The notes beneath the pieces are model-generated. The model saw only the letters and a program-made list of their open reading frames with translations, made no database searches and had not been told where the DNA came from. Both the position numbers and the translations under genes were made by a program. 64,000 bases of DNA from Gilvimarinus chinensis DSM 19667. Its GTDB lineage: Bacteria; Pseudomonadota; Gammaproteobacteria; Pseudomonadales; Cellvibrionaceae. Positions 18,853-27,081 of this stretch are shown one piece after another (positions within the stretch are counted from its first letter, which is position 1; each line of letters opens with the position of its first letter). The DNA is taken from NCBI RefSeq assembly GCF_000377745.1, contig NZ_KB898708.1, positions 62,001 to 126,000 of the forward strand, written 5' to 3'.

Positions 18853-19605
18853 TTAAGCGGCGGACCTCCTTTGATGGTGGAGATCGGCAAGGCGTTCGAG
18901 GTGGTCGTTGAGTGCTTTTTGTGTCGCCAGAGAGATATCGGCAAATTCCACACTGACTTGAGTGTGTCGATAAGGGCTGGTGACTACTCGAGCGGATTTT
19001 ACACGTCCGTGAGTGTTTATGTGTAATTGGCCAAGAGTAAATTCACACAGGGGTAAGAGCGCATCTCGTCGCAAGGCGTCTAGCTGATTACCGCGCAGTG
19101 CCAGGCGCACGCCACCGGCGGAAAGATTGATAATGTTCGCCATCTGCGGTTCGCCGCCAATACTGCGAATTTTCGCTTTCAGCGGGTCGCCCGGCAACGT
19201 GAATCGTTCCCAGCGGCGGCGGGGGCGGAAATCAATGCTGTGGGGGAGCAGGCAAGCGATTTCCCGGCGTTGATCGGCACTGTGCAATATCGGTAGGCGC
19301 AAGGTAATAATTTCGCCGTTTTGATGCTGCTCGACGACCAGCCACTCGGCGCTGCCTAGAGAAAATGGTCGCGGCGTCAGTTCGTCGAGCCAGACCAGAC
19401 CGCGGACGGTATCTACCGCCAGCACCATGCTTTGATAGCTCTCACGATCACCCGGAACCTTGACCTTAATTAGCTGGCGCTTGGCGCTCCACTGCTCTAA
19501 TTGTGCAAGCGCAGGTGCTGAGACGGTGTTTAGGTTTGAGGCGGATTTCGCTTCTGGCTTTTTGTCCGCAGGCTTTTTATGGAACAGTCGACTTAGTAGC
19601 GACAT
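18853..19605 (-). CDS. PilZ domain protein, YcgR-like
   Basis: A 250-residue cytoplasmic protein. Its C-terminal half (about 145-240) is a PilZ domain with both c-di-GMP motifs: RxxxR in PRRRWER and (D/N)xSxxG in INLSAGGVRLA. The N-terminal half (about 45-140) is a beta-rich YcgR-N-like region, after a charged linker (KKPADKKPEAK). YcgR-type proteins act as flagellar brakes when c-di-GMP is high. I chose the ATG at 19605 with GAGA upstream. The downstream neighbour is an Aer-like receptor, consistent with motility control. Confidence 0.85.
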   Translation of the reverse strand: MSLLSRLFHKKPADKKPEAKSASNLNTVSAPALAQLEQWSAKRQLIKVKVPGDRESYQSMVLAVDTVRGLVWLDELTPRPFSLGSAEWLVVEQHQNGEIITLRLPILHSADQRREIACLLPHSIDFRPRRRWERFTLPGDPLKAKIRSIGGEPQMANIINLSAGGVRLALRGNQLDALRRDALLPLCEFTLGQLHINTHGRVKSARVVTSPYRHTQVSVEFADISLATQKALNDHLERLADLHHQRRSAA

Positions 19606-19822
19606 AGGTATCTCTCGTATCCGTAATGTTTCAATAGCAGTCACTCAGCAAGCGCCATGCCACAAGGTTAGCCCCCTATAACCCTATGAATATTGGTGCG
19701 TTAAGGGGTGGATGAGCCTGCAAACGGCAAACACATGCCGCTCGGCGGCAAAGATAATTCCATCCCTTGACCAAAATCCGTACAATGTGCGCCCGATTTA
19801 ATACAGGTAAAAAGAGCACTTC

Positions 19823-20713
19823 ATGAGCGATCAAGCAACGGAGTCAGCGACTCGAAAAGAGCGGCTGGAATTTAACAAATTGCAAAAACGCCTACGCAGG
19901 CAGGTGGGCTCGGCCATAGCCGACTTCAACATGATTGAAGAAGGCGACAAAATCATGGTCTGTTTGTCTGGCGGTAAAGACTCGTACGGAATGCTGGACA
20001 TTCTAATGAGCCTGAAAAAAACAGCGCCTGTGCATTTTGACTTGGTCGCTGTGAATATGGATCAAAAGCAGCCAGGCTTTCCCGAACATGTATTGCCCGA
20101 GTACCTGGATCGCATTGGGATTGAATATCATATTGTCGAAAAAGACACCTACAGCATCGTGAAAGAGATTGTGCCAGAAGGGAAAACAACGTGCGGCCTT
20201 TGCTCACGCCTGCGGCGAGGCACGCTTTATAGCTTTGCCGATGACATTGGCGCAACGAAAATTGCACTGGGTCATCACCGAGATGACATTATTGAAACGC
20301 TCTTTTTAAATATGTTTTATGGTGGCAAGTTAAAAGCCATGCCACCTAAGCTATTGGCGGATAACGGACGTAATGTTCTCATTCGACCCATGGCTTATTG
20401 TAAAGAGAAAGACCTGGCGGCGTTTGCACAAGCTCGGGCCTTCCCAATCATTCCATGTAACTTATGTGGCTCGCAAGAAAACTTGCAGCGCCAGGCCATC
20501 AAAAAAATGCTCACTGAGTGGGAGCAGTCCCACCCAGGACGTGCTGAAACCATATTCACCGCCATCAGCAATGTAGCACCGTCTCAGTTGGCAGATCGAA
20601 ACCTGTTCGACTTTGTCGGTCTGGCTCCTACAGGCGTACAAACTGAGAACCGGACTGCACCTGAAGCATCCTCTCGTTCGGGGCCTGCCTTTATTAATGC
20701 GATGGAGCTTTAA
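19823..20713 (+). CDS. ttcA: tRNA 2-thiocytidine synthetase TtcA
   Basis: A 296-residue PP-loop ATPase that thiolates C32 of certain tRNAs using a [4Fe-4S] cluster. The PP-loop is [12 protein letters not shown] (about residues 48-59). The cluster cysteines are the CGLC pair followed by SRLRRG and the later cysteine in [31 protein letters not shown] is a family signature. The C-terminus beyond about 270 ([11 protein letters not shown]) is unstructured. The length is normal. Confidence 0.96.
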   Translation: MSDQATESATRKERLEFNKLQKRLRRQVGSAIADFNMIEEGDKIMVCLSGGKDSYGMLDILMSLKKTAPVHFDLVAVNMDQKQPGFPEHVLPEYLDRIGIEYHIVEKDTYSIVKEIVPEGKTTCGLCSRLRRGTLYSFADDIGATKIALGHHRDDIIETLFLNMFYGGKLKAMPPKLLADNGRNVLIRPMAYCKEKDLAAFAQARAFPIIPCNLCGSQENLQRQAIKKMLTEWEQSHPGRAETIFTAISNVAPSQLADRNLFDFVGLAPTGVQTENRTAPEASSRSGPAFINAMEL

Positions 20714-20786
20714 CACGCGACTATACTGAGGGGTAACCATAGCTGGCAGGTAAACGCTGACGTTCCTATTGCTTCAGGAGATGCGT

Positions 20787-21866
20787 ATGCGAATAGGTGT
20801 GCCCCTCGAAATCAAAAGTGAAGAGTATCGTGTCGCCCTGACCCCTGAGGGGGTGGCAAGCTTGGTTGCTGACGGACACCGCGTATTTGTGCAGCAGAGG
20901 GCGGGCGAGGGTAGTGGGTTCAACGATGCTCAATATTCGCAGGCCGGGGCGGTATTGGTTGCCGAAGCAGCTGAGGTTTTTGCGCAAGCGAATCTGATTG
21001 TTAAGGTAAAAGAGCCGCAACCAGAGGAATGCCGGTTATTATCGTCTTCGCATATCTTATTCACGTTTTTGCACTTGGCGGCGTTTCCCGACTTAGCTTG
21101 TGCTCTGCAAGATAGTGGTGTTACAGCCATTGGCTATGAGACCGTTACTGATGCACAAGGACGATTGCCTTTATTGACGCCAATGTCTGAAATTGCAGGC
21201 CGTTTGGCGGCGCAGGCTGGCGCTCATTATTTGCTGAAATCCCAAGGGGGGAGAGGTGTGCTACTTGGGCAGGTGGCGGGGGTGCCCGCTGCCGTGGTGA
21301 CTATTATTGGTGGCGGTATTGCTGGAACTCAGGCGGCACGTGTGGCCTTGGGGATGGGGGCAAGAGTTAATATCTTGGATGTCTCTTTGGAACGTTTGCG
21401 GCTGCTGGATAATATTTTTTCTGGCGCTGTTTCTTTAGAGTTTGCCGCTCAAGACAGGGCTGCGCAGTTGGCTGCGCAAAGCGATATATGTGTGGGCGCG
21501 GTGCTTATTCCGGGGGAAAGGGCTCCTAACTTATTAACGCAAGAGCAAGTAAAACAGATGCGGCCGGGTAGTGTGTTAGTGGATGTGGCAATAGATCAAG
21601 GTGGTTGTTTTGCAACCTCCAGACCAACTACCCATACCACACCGGTATATCAAGTTTCAGGTGTGCCACACTATTGCGTGGCGAACATACCCAGCGCGGT
21701 GGCACGAACATCGACAATTGCACTGTGTCATGCGACACTGCCTCTGATAAGAATTTTGGCGCAATCGGGATTATCCAATCCCCAGCTTCAGGCGGGTCTT
21801 AATGTACAAAAGGGTGACATTGTGCACCCAAGAGTCGCTGATGCAGTTGCCCGTATTAAGGTTTAA
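20787..21866 (+). CDS. ald: Alanine dehydrogenase
   Basis: A 359-residue NAD-dependent enzyme interconverting L-alanine and pyruvate plus ammonia. It begins MRIGVPLEIKSEEYRVALTP; the ATG at 20787 is preferred because CAGGAG ends 6 bases upstream. Conserved sites are R in the EYRVALTP segment, K in IVKVKEPQ, His in FTFLHLAAF, the Rossmann glycines GGGIAGTQAARVA, and Asp in DVAIDQGG. The length is slightly under the usual 370. It probably serves alanine catabolism or redox balance. Confidence 0.92.
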   Translation: MRIGVPLEIKSEEYRVALTPEGVASLVADGHRVFVQQRAGEGSGFNDAQYSQAGAVLVAEAAEVFAQANLIVKVKEPQPEECRLLSSSHILFTFLHLAAFPDLACALQDSGVTAIGYETVTDAQGRLPLLTPMSEIAGRLAAQAGAHYLLKSQGGRGVLLGQVAGVPAAVVTIIGGGIAGTQAARVALGMGARVNILDVSLERLRLLDNIFSGAVSLEFAAQDRAAQLAAQSDICVGAVLIPGERAPNLLTQEQVKQMRPGSVLVDVAIDQGGCFATSRPTTHTTPVYQVSGVPHYCVANIPSAVARTSTIALCHATLPLIRILAQSGLSNPQLQAGLNVQKGDIVHPRVADAVARIKV

Positions 21867-21892
21867 GGCCCCACCGAGGATTGAGCACGATA

Positions 21893-24325
21893 ATGGACGA
21901 TAAGTCGCCCTCATTTTTTGAGGGTATATCATTTCAGCTAGCCAAAATCGGTATTATTCTGGCCTTTGTGGTGAGCTTTTTGATTAGCTCACTGCAGGTG
22001 TATATCGATTACACAGCGCAGTCCCGCGAGCTTGAACAGCTTATTGGTCATGTTGTAGAAGTGGCCACTCCGCCCGCAGCGAGAGCGGTGCACACACTGG
22101 ATAATGATCTTGCCCTTGAGGTTGTTAATGGGCTATTGACCCACCAGTTTATTGACGAAGTCGTTATAAAAGATGAACGAGGCAATGTTCTGGCGGAAGT
22201 TCGTCGGACTGAGAGTGTTCAAAGTGGCAGCTGGTTAAGTCGAATTATCGCAGGTGAGGACTTCACCTATGCCTCGCAATTAAAAGTACCGGGTTATGGT
22301 GCCCAAGGCGCAGGTGAAATCGTCTTTCGTGTTGATAAAAGCCTCGCTTTAGCCAGTTTTTACCGCCGCTCCGAAGTTAATCTTATGGTCGGAGTGCTGC
22401 GCAACTTTTTATTCGTTGTGCTTCTGTTTATTGCCTTCTATTTCATTCTTACTAAGCCGCTCGTTCGCTTGTCTCAGGAAATTAATGATATTGATCCAGA
22501 TCAGCCGGGTGTTCGACGTTTAACGCCCTTAAAAGCTCATCGCCGGGATGAACTCGGAACCGTAATCAGCAGCAGTAACCAATTACTCGATGTCATTGAG
22601 GCCTCGCTGGTAAAAAGGAGGGCTGTCGAGCTGGCGCTACGTAAAAGTGAAGAACACCTCAGGCAAATTGTTGATAGCTTGCCCGTGTTAATTGGTGCTA
22701 GAAATATTGAAGGCTACTATTTGTTTGCGAATAAAGCGTTAGCCGATACATTAGGTTATACCCCAGATCAAATGCGTAATGTTCACGTGCGCGACCTTCT
22801 TCAAAACTCCGTGCTGGATGTAGAAACGATACTCGCAAATGATTTGCGAGTTATTCGTGATGGGGAAGAGGTTGATCTTGTTGAGGAGAGCTTTATCGGC
22901 ACCGATGGTATGCAGTTGTATCTGCAAACTCACATGATGCCACTCGATTATTACGACGAAAAAGTGAGTTTGGTGGTATCGGTAGATGTAACCGAGCGGA
23001 AGAATGCTCAGGCGAAAATGGAGTACATGGCTCACCATGATGCGCTGACAGGGTTGCCTAATCGGCTGCATTTGGTGGAGCGATTAGAACATGAAGCCAA
23101 AAGAGCGCAGCGCCATGGGTATTTCGGTGCCGTTCTCTTCATTGATTTGGATAAATTCAAAAATATCAATGACTCTCTCGGGCACCCGGTTGGCGATAGG
23201 ATGCTGCAGGAAGTTGCTCGGCGGTTACAAACATCGGTTCGAGAGGAGGATTTAGTCGCACGCTTAAGTGGCGATGAGTTCGTGGTAGTGCTCACTGTTC
23301 TTGATCAAGATATTGATGTTGCGGCTCTTAAAGCTGGAGAGGTCAGCGAAAAAATACGCTCTTTAGTGTGCGTCCCTTATCTTCATGAAGATATGGAGTT
23401 GCGGGTCACCTGTAGCGTGGGAGTGGTCATATACCCGGATCATAATAACAGCGTGCATGAGCTGCTTCGCTATGCCGACACGGCGATGTATCAAGTGAAA
23501 GAAGCGGGCCGGGATGCAATTGAGTTTTTTAACGAAGAAATGGCTCATAAAGTGAGCCGTCAATTGGTACTTGAAGGGGATTTGCACCGTGCCTTAGAAG
23601 AGACTCAGTTCGAGCTTCATTATCAACCGAAAATCGATACGCTGAGCGGTAAGGTTGTCGGTGCTGAAGCTCTGCTTAGGTGGAAGCACCCGGAAAAGGG
23701 AAATATCTCGCCACTCGAGTTTATCCCGGTGCTGGAAACCTCAGGCCTGATTTTACAGGTAGGTCAATGGGTGATTGAGCAAGCTTGTCGTGACTTAGAG
23801 TGTTGGATTGAAAAGGGGCTGTGGCAAGAGGGAATGAAGTTAAGTATTAATATCAGCCCCAGACAATTTCGTCGTGAGCGCTTTGCCGATGATATTATCC
23901 AAATACTCGAAAGGTATCATTTACCTTTCGATGTTTTAGACATGGAAGTTACCGAGGGGATAGTCATTCAGCAAATGGATAAAACTATCGAAACCATGAC
24001 TCGGTTAAAGCGCTATGGCGTGAGCTTCTCATTAGATGATTTTGGTACGGGCTATTCTTCTATCAGTTATCTCAAGCGCCTGCCGGTAACCACTCTGAAA
24101 ATCGATAAAAGTTTTATTCGCGATATTATCGTCGACCACAGTGACAGAGTGCTGGTGGAAACAATCGTTACCATGGGGCGCTTATTGGACCTAGAGCTTG
24201 TCGCTGAGGGGGTTGAATTGCAAGAGCAGCTGGATATTTTAAAGGGGTATGGCTGCCACTGTTATCAGGGCTTCTTTTTTAGCCCCGCAGTAGATCGAAG
24301 GCGGTTTGAGTCTTTTTTTAGTTAA
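21893..24325 (+). CDS. Membrane PAS-GGDEF-EAL cyclic-di-GMP protein
   Basis: An inner-membrane protein of about 810 residues with both c-di-GMP synthesis and degradation domains. TM1 (about 14-38), a periplasmic sensor of about 125 residues, TM2 (about 168-190), a HAMP-like linker, PAS (about 250-370), GGDEF (about 380-545) and EAL (about 560-808) follow in order. The diguanylate cyclase site reads SGDEF, and an inhibitory RxxD (REED) sits five residues before it. The EAL domain keeps EALLRW, NISPRQF, DDFGTGYSS, VAEGVE and QGFFFSP, so it should hydrolyse c-di-GMP. An upstream in-frame TTG (21881) is a less likely start. It ends overlapping rsmE tail to tail. Confidence 0.93.
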   Translation: MDDKSPSFFEGISFQLAKIGIILAFVVSFLISSLQVYIDYTAQSRELEQLIGHVVEVATPPAARAVHTLDNDLALEVVNGLLTHQFIDEVVIKDERGNVLAEVRRTESVQSGSWLSRIIAGEDFTYASQLKVPGYGAQGAGEIVFRVDKSLALASFYRRSEVNLMVGVLRNFLFVVLLFIAFYFILTKPLVRLSQEINDIDPDQPGVRRLTPLKAHRRDELGTVISSSNQLLDVIEASLVKRRAVELALRKSEEHLRQIVDSLPVLIGARNIEGYYLFANKALADTLGYTPDQMRNVHVRDLLQNSVLDVETILANDLRVIRDGEEVDLVEESFIGTDGMQLYLQTHMMPLDYYDEKVSLVVSVDVTERKNAQAKMEYMAHHDALTGLPNRLHLVERLEHEAKRAQRHGYFGAVLFIDLDKFKNINDSLGHPVGDRMLQEVARRLQTSVREEDLVARLSGDEFVVVLTVLDQDIDVAALKAGEVSEKIRSLVCVPYLHEDMELRVTCSVGVVIYPDHNNSVHELLRYADTAMYQVKEAGRDAIEFFNEEMAHKVSRQLVLEGDLHRALEETQFELHYQPKIDTLSGKVVGAEALLRWKHPEKGNISPLEFIPVLETSGLILQVGQWVIEQACRDLECWIEKGLWQEGMKLSINISPRQFRRERFADDIIQILERYHLPFDVLDMEVTEGIVIQQMDKTIETMTRLKRYGVSFSLDDFGTGYSSISYLKRLPVTTLKIDKSFIRDIIVDHSDRVLVETIVTMGRLLDLELVAEGVELQEQLDILKGYGCHCYQGFFFSPAVDRRRFESFFS

Positions 24326-25032
24326 CTTAGGCGCCCCAGTAAATAGGGTATGGCCGTTTCAACACGAAGTATTCTTGGGCCCAATGTCACACCCATAAAG
24401 CCTCTGTCGCAAAAGCTGTCTAACTCTTTGTCTAAAAAGCCACCTTCAGGGCCTATGGCTAAGACGGTTGGTTTTTTTGTCTGATAAGGACAGGGTTGTT
24501 GCACATAGGGGTGGGCGATCAGTTTTTGGTCAGCACCACAATATTTTACTAACTCATCCTCAATAAAAGGGCGGAAACGCTTGGCAAAGGTTATTTGCGG
24601 TAATCGAGTGTCGCAACTTTGTTCCAGCCCCAAAATTAATTCTTGGGTTAATTTCTCTTCGCTGAGCTGCGGTGATTGCCAATAGCTTTTCTCAACCTTT
24701 GCACTTTGCAGCAATACAATATCTTTAATGCCCAGTGCGGCCATATTTTGCAGGCTGCGTTTTAACATGGGGGGGCGGGGTAAGCCTAGAATTACGCGAA
24801 TGTGAGATGCAGGAGGCGGTGACTGATTTAATGTGAGTTCCAGTCGAATGCTGTGGGGGGTAATGTCCGTGATGAGCCCGGTGCCCATCTCTCCATCCAG
24901 CAAGCCAATCTTTAACGTATCACCCAGGCTGGCTTTTTGAATCTGTGTGATGTGCTCAAAACGCCGCGCATCGGTAATTTCAGCAATATTGTTTTCGCTG
25001 AGATCGGAGGGGAATAAGATAATTAAGTTCAT
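24322..25032 (-). CDS. rsmE: 16S rRNA m3U1498 methyltransferase
   Basis: A 236-residue SPOUT-family methyltransferase that methylates N3 of U1498 in 16S rRNA. The N-terminal PUA-like part includes RRFEHITQIQKASLGDTLKIG. The SPOUT core includes LGLPRPPMLKRSLQNMAALG and LAIGPEGGFLDKELD, followed by LGPRILRVETAIPYLLG, which forms the trefoil-knot SAM site. It lies just downstream of tRNA-Arg(CCT) on the same strand and may be co-transcribed with it. Confidence 0.95.
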   Translation of the reverse strand: MNLIILFPSDLSENNIAEITDARRFEHITQIQKASLGDTLKIGLLDGEMGTGLITDITPHSIRLELTLNQSPPPASHIRVILGLPRPPMLKRSLQNMAALGIKDIVLLQSAKVEKSYWQSPQLSEEKLTQELILGLEQSCDTRLPQITFAKRFRPFIEDELVKYCGADQKLIAHPYVQQPCPYQTKKPTVLAIGPEGGFLDKELDSFCDRGFMGVTLGPRILRVETAIPYLLGRLS

Positions 25033-25049
25033 CGGAGAGCCTTATAAAA

Positions 25050-25126
25050 TGGCGCCCCGGAGACGATTTGAACGTCCGACCTGCCGCTTAGGAGGCGGCT
25101 GCTCTATCCTGCTGAGCTACCGGGGC
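25050..25126 (-). tRNA. tRNA-Arg (CCT anticodon), CCA encoded
   Basis: On the minus strand the sequence folds as a full cloverleaf. The acceptor stem GCCCCGG pairs with CCGGGGC; the D-arm contains AGCTCAGCAGG; the anticodon stem GCCGC/GCGGC closes the loop CTCCTAA; and the T-arm contains GTTCAAATC. The discriminator is G and CCA is encoded (complement of 25050-25052). Anticodon CCT reads AGG. Confidence 0.96.
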
Positions 25127-25208
25127 ATGCCCTTTTGTCTGTGTAGAGCAAAGGGCGGGGCGGTATTGTAAAAAAAAACACCTTCTAAAGCTATGCCCCG
25201 GCTATTCG

Positions 25209-25685
25209 TTAAGCTTCGGTCACTGTGTTAGATAATGAGTTGTTGGTGGTGTTGCCCTTAGCGTTATACAGCTCGCCAGACTCCGGCTTACCCTTAATAA
25301 GGTTAACCAGGCGTTTCAAGGTTTGCTGCGAGCGGCCAATTAGCTTGCCATTTATCTCGTTACGCTCTTTACAGCGGGCCAAGATGCGCTGGAAGTCTTC
25401 CCACGCTGGGATTAACGGTTTTAATTGAGGGTTTGAGTTCATATAGCTCAACCAGCCGTCACTATCGCCGTTTAGAGACAGGCTTTGGAGTAGTGCGGAG
25501 CGTTCGCTGCTGTGGGCTTCAAGTACGCTGATATGTTCACTTTTAGCGTTCACCAAATCAGCCAGTGCCTGAGAGTCTCGCTGTTTCAGAGTTTCGGACT
25601 CTTGTTCCAGTAGCTGCAATAATTGCTCTGCGGCCTGTTGGTCGCGCGTGATCATTTGCTGAACAAGCTGAGGGTTGACTGACAT
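25209..25685 (-). CDS. flgN: Flagellar export chaperone FlgN
   Basis: A 158-residue, largely helical cytosolic chaperone for the hook-junction proteins FlgK and FlgL. FlgN features are the N-terminal helices (MITRDQQAAEQLLQLLEQES), a long amphipathic central region and ERNEINGKLIGRSQQTLKRL near residue 112. It follows flgM by 57 bases, the usual flgA-flgM-flgN order. Transcription probably starts at the sigma-28 promoter before flgM. The C-terminal 30 residues are polar and probably flexible. Confidence 0.88.
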   Translation of the reverse strand: MSVNPQLVQQMITRDQQAAEQLLQLLEQESETLKQRDSQALADLVNAKSEHISVLEAHSSERSALLQSLSLNGDSDGWLSYMNSNPQLKPLIPAWEDFQRILARCKERNEINGKLIGRSQQTLKRLVNLIKGKPESGELYNAKGNTTNNSLSNTVTEA

Positions 25686-25742
25686 AAGTTATACCTTTGG
25701 AAAGACTGAGGCGGTTGGGGGTACCTCAGCCAGTTGGGGGCT

Positions 25743-26057
25743 TTAACCGAGAAGGTCCTCTTGCGCTAACATGTTTTCGGCTAAACGCTCGGGGTTTATT
25801 TCGAAACGGCCTTCGGCAATAGCTTGTTTAATCGCCGATACACGATCACTGTTGATTTCTGGTGCAGCGCCAATGGCTGCTTCAAGCTTGTTCAGGCCTT
25901 GAGCCTCTGAGCTAAGTACCACGCTTTCTGAACTCCCTTCAGGGCTGTGAGTTTTGCTGTTGTTAGAATCGGTGCGCCCAGGCGTATTACTCGCTCCGTT
26001 ACCTCTTTGGGTGAAGGTATTGCCTGGTTTAAAGGTGTTGTTTGTATCTATAGCCAT
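25743..26057 (-). CDS. flgM: Anti-sigma-28 factor FlgM
   Basis: A 104-residue inhibitor of FliA (sigma-28) that is secreted when the hook-basal body is finished. The N-terminal half is polar and disordered (PGRTDSNNSKTHSPEGS). The C-terminal FliA-binding half matches the family: VVLSSEAQGLNKLEAAI, then SDRVSAIKQAIAEGRFEINPERLAENML. It has its own sigma-28 promoter, so it is also a FliA target. In pseudomonads the phosphorelay output protein HsbA binds FlgM; an hsbA homologue is present at 58.7 kb. Confidence 0.92.
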   Translation of the reverse strand: MAIDTNNTFKPGNTFTQRGNGASNTPGRTDSNNSKTHSPEGSSESVVLSSEAQGLNKLEAAIGAAPEINSDRVSAIKQAIAEGRFEINPERLAENMLAQEDLLG

Positions 26058-26127
26058 AACTATCCCAACCTTGCTTTAGTTAAATAACTCATGTCTCAGA
26101 ACGTAAGATGTAAATCTCGCTTATCCG

Positions 26128-26154
26128 CTATCGGCGGTGCTCATTATAACTTTA
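26128..26154 (-). promoter_or_regulatory. Sigma-28 promoter for flgM-flgN
   Basis: Read on the minus strand: TAAAGTTA, 11 bases, GCCGATAG, differing from the FliA consensus at only two positions. It lies in the 139-base gap between flgA and flgM, about 71 bases before flgM, giving the FliA-FlgM feedback loop. Confidence 0.88.
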
Positions 26155-26196
26155 GAGGGATTAACCACTTTTTTGTGGGTTAGGTCTCAAAGTCAC

Positions 26197-26907
26197 CTAA
26201 AAATTAGCGGTTACCCGTCCATCAGCCACAATGTGACCGCGCACTATCCGTTCTGAGCCAAGGTTTCGCACCCGAATTTGTTCTCCGATTCGACCGCTGG
26301 AAAGAGCTTCCGCTTGAGTGGCCACGCTAATGGCACCGCTGTTCGACTCAAGTGTGATCACTTCACCGCGATTAATTGCTATGGGTTCTTCCAAAAGTCC
26401 CGAACGCAATGGTTCTCCGGCATCAACCGGACGTCTTAACTGTTTGCCAATCACTCTTTGGGGGTCGGTAAAGTAGCCTGACCTAAGTGAAGATGTAGAC
26501 ATCAAAACAGAAGAGATATCCCTCGCTTCAACTTTCTGATGGCGGTTCATTCCAGATCGGGTGACAAGAATTTGACGGTAAATCTCTACCTGAGCCCCCA
26601 GATAAATTTTCCAAGGAGACGGACCTTCGCAGCGAGCCAGTACTCGGACTGCCCCCCCGTCTCCCGTGAGGTCCCTTACATCAAAGAGAACAGGAGTGGG
26701 GCAGGCTGCTAATCTTAAGCGCTTATCCAGTGGAGAGACGCTGATTTCTACTTTTTCAGAGTGTTCACCGTATAGATTCTGTAAATGTTTATTTACATTG
26801 TCGATTAATGCGCCTAAGTTGTGATGATTCGCAGCAAGTACTTCATGAGGAAGCCCTGCTAGAAGAGGAAGTAGCGTTAACGCATAAATATACCGTGCCA
26901 GCGTCAT
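26197..26907 (-). CDS. flgA: P-ring assembly chaperone FlgA
   Basis: A 236-residue periplasmic protein that helps FlgI form the P ring. Residues 1-25 are a Sec signal peptide (YIYALTLLPLLAGLPHEVLA). The mature protein has the FlgA/SAF region with VEARDISSVLMSTSSLR and GKQLRRPVDAGEPLRSGLLE, and ends in RIRNLG-type strands (GEQIRVRNLGSERIVRGHIV). It is the first gene of the leftward flgAMN group. A sigma-54 promoter lies upstream within the cheV leader. Confidence 0.93.
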   Translation of the reverse strand: MTLARYIYALTLLPLLAGLPHEVLAANHHNLGALIDNVNKHLQNLYGEHSEKVEISVSPLDKRLRLAACPTPVLFDVRDLTGDGGAVRVLARCEGPSPWKIYLGAQVEIYRQILVTRSGMNRHQKVEARDISSVLMSTSSLRSGYFTDPQRVIGKQLRRPVDAGEPLRSGLLEEPIAINRGEVITLESNSGAISVATQAEALSSGRIGEQIRVRNLGSERIVRGHIVADGRVTANF

Positions 26908-26947
26908 AGTGTCCTATCCTAAAGATAAGGTGGGTGCATGTTGTGAC

Positions 26948-26974
26948 TAAACTCTGTCAAATTTCAGCCGATAA
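26948..26974 (+). promoter_or_regulatory. Sigma-28 promoter for cheV
   Basis: TAAACTCT, 11 bases, then a perfect GCCGATAA (26967-26974). It points right toward cheV, which starts 108 bases later, and lies just left of the leftward sigma-54 promoter of flgA. Confidence 0.85.
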
Positions 26975-26993
26975 CTTGGCAACGGTTTAAATT

Positions 26994-27009
26994 AGCAAGG
27001 TTTGTGCCT
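26994..27009 (-). promoter_or_regulatory. Sigma-54 promoter for flgA
   Basis: Read on the minus strand: AGGCAC-AAACC-TTGCT. The GG and GC doublets have the standard 12-base offset and only the first base departs from TGGCAC-N5-TTGC. The expected start site is near 26984, about 77 bases before flgA. Confidence 0.8.
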
Positions 27010-27022
27010 TCTTGAGGCACAA
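27002..27022. repeat. Inverted repeat overlapping the flgA sigma-54 promoter
   Basis: TTGTGCCT, five-base loop, AGGCACAA: an 8-bp perfect stem whose left arm contains the flgA -24 element. It may be an activator site or a hairpin in the cheV leader. There is no T-run after it. Confidence 0.5.
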
Positions 27023-27081
27023 CGGTAAAGAAACACCATAATAAAGGGCAGAGCCCTAAAAAGGGTACTAAAGAGGTTTAT

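Noticed and set aside
25050-25126. Integration site of a mobile element at tRNA-Arg
   Set aside because: No integrase, no repeated 3' tRNA end nearby, and the flanking flgN and rsmE genes are intact; the tRNA is an ordinary single gene.
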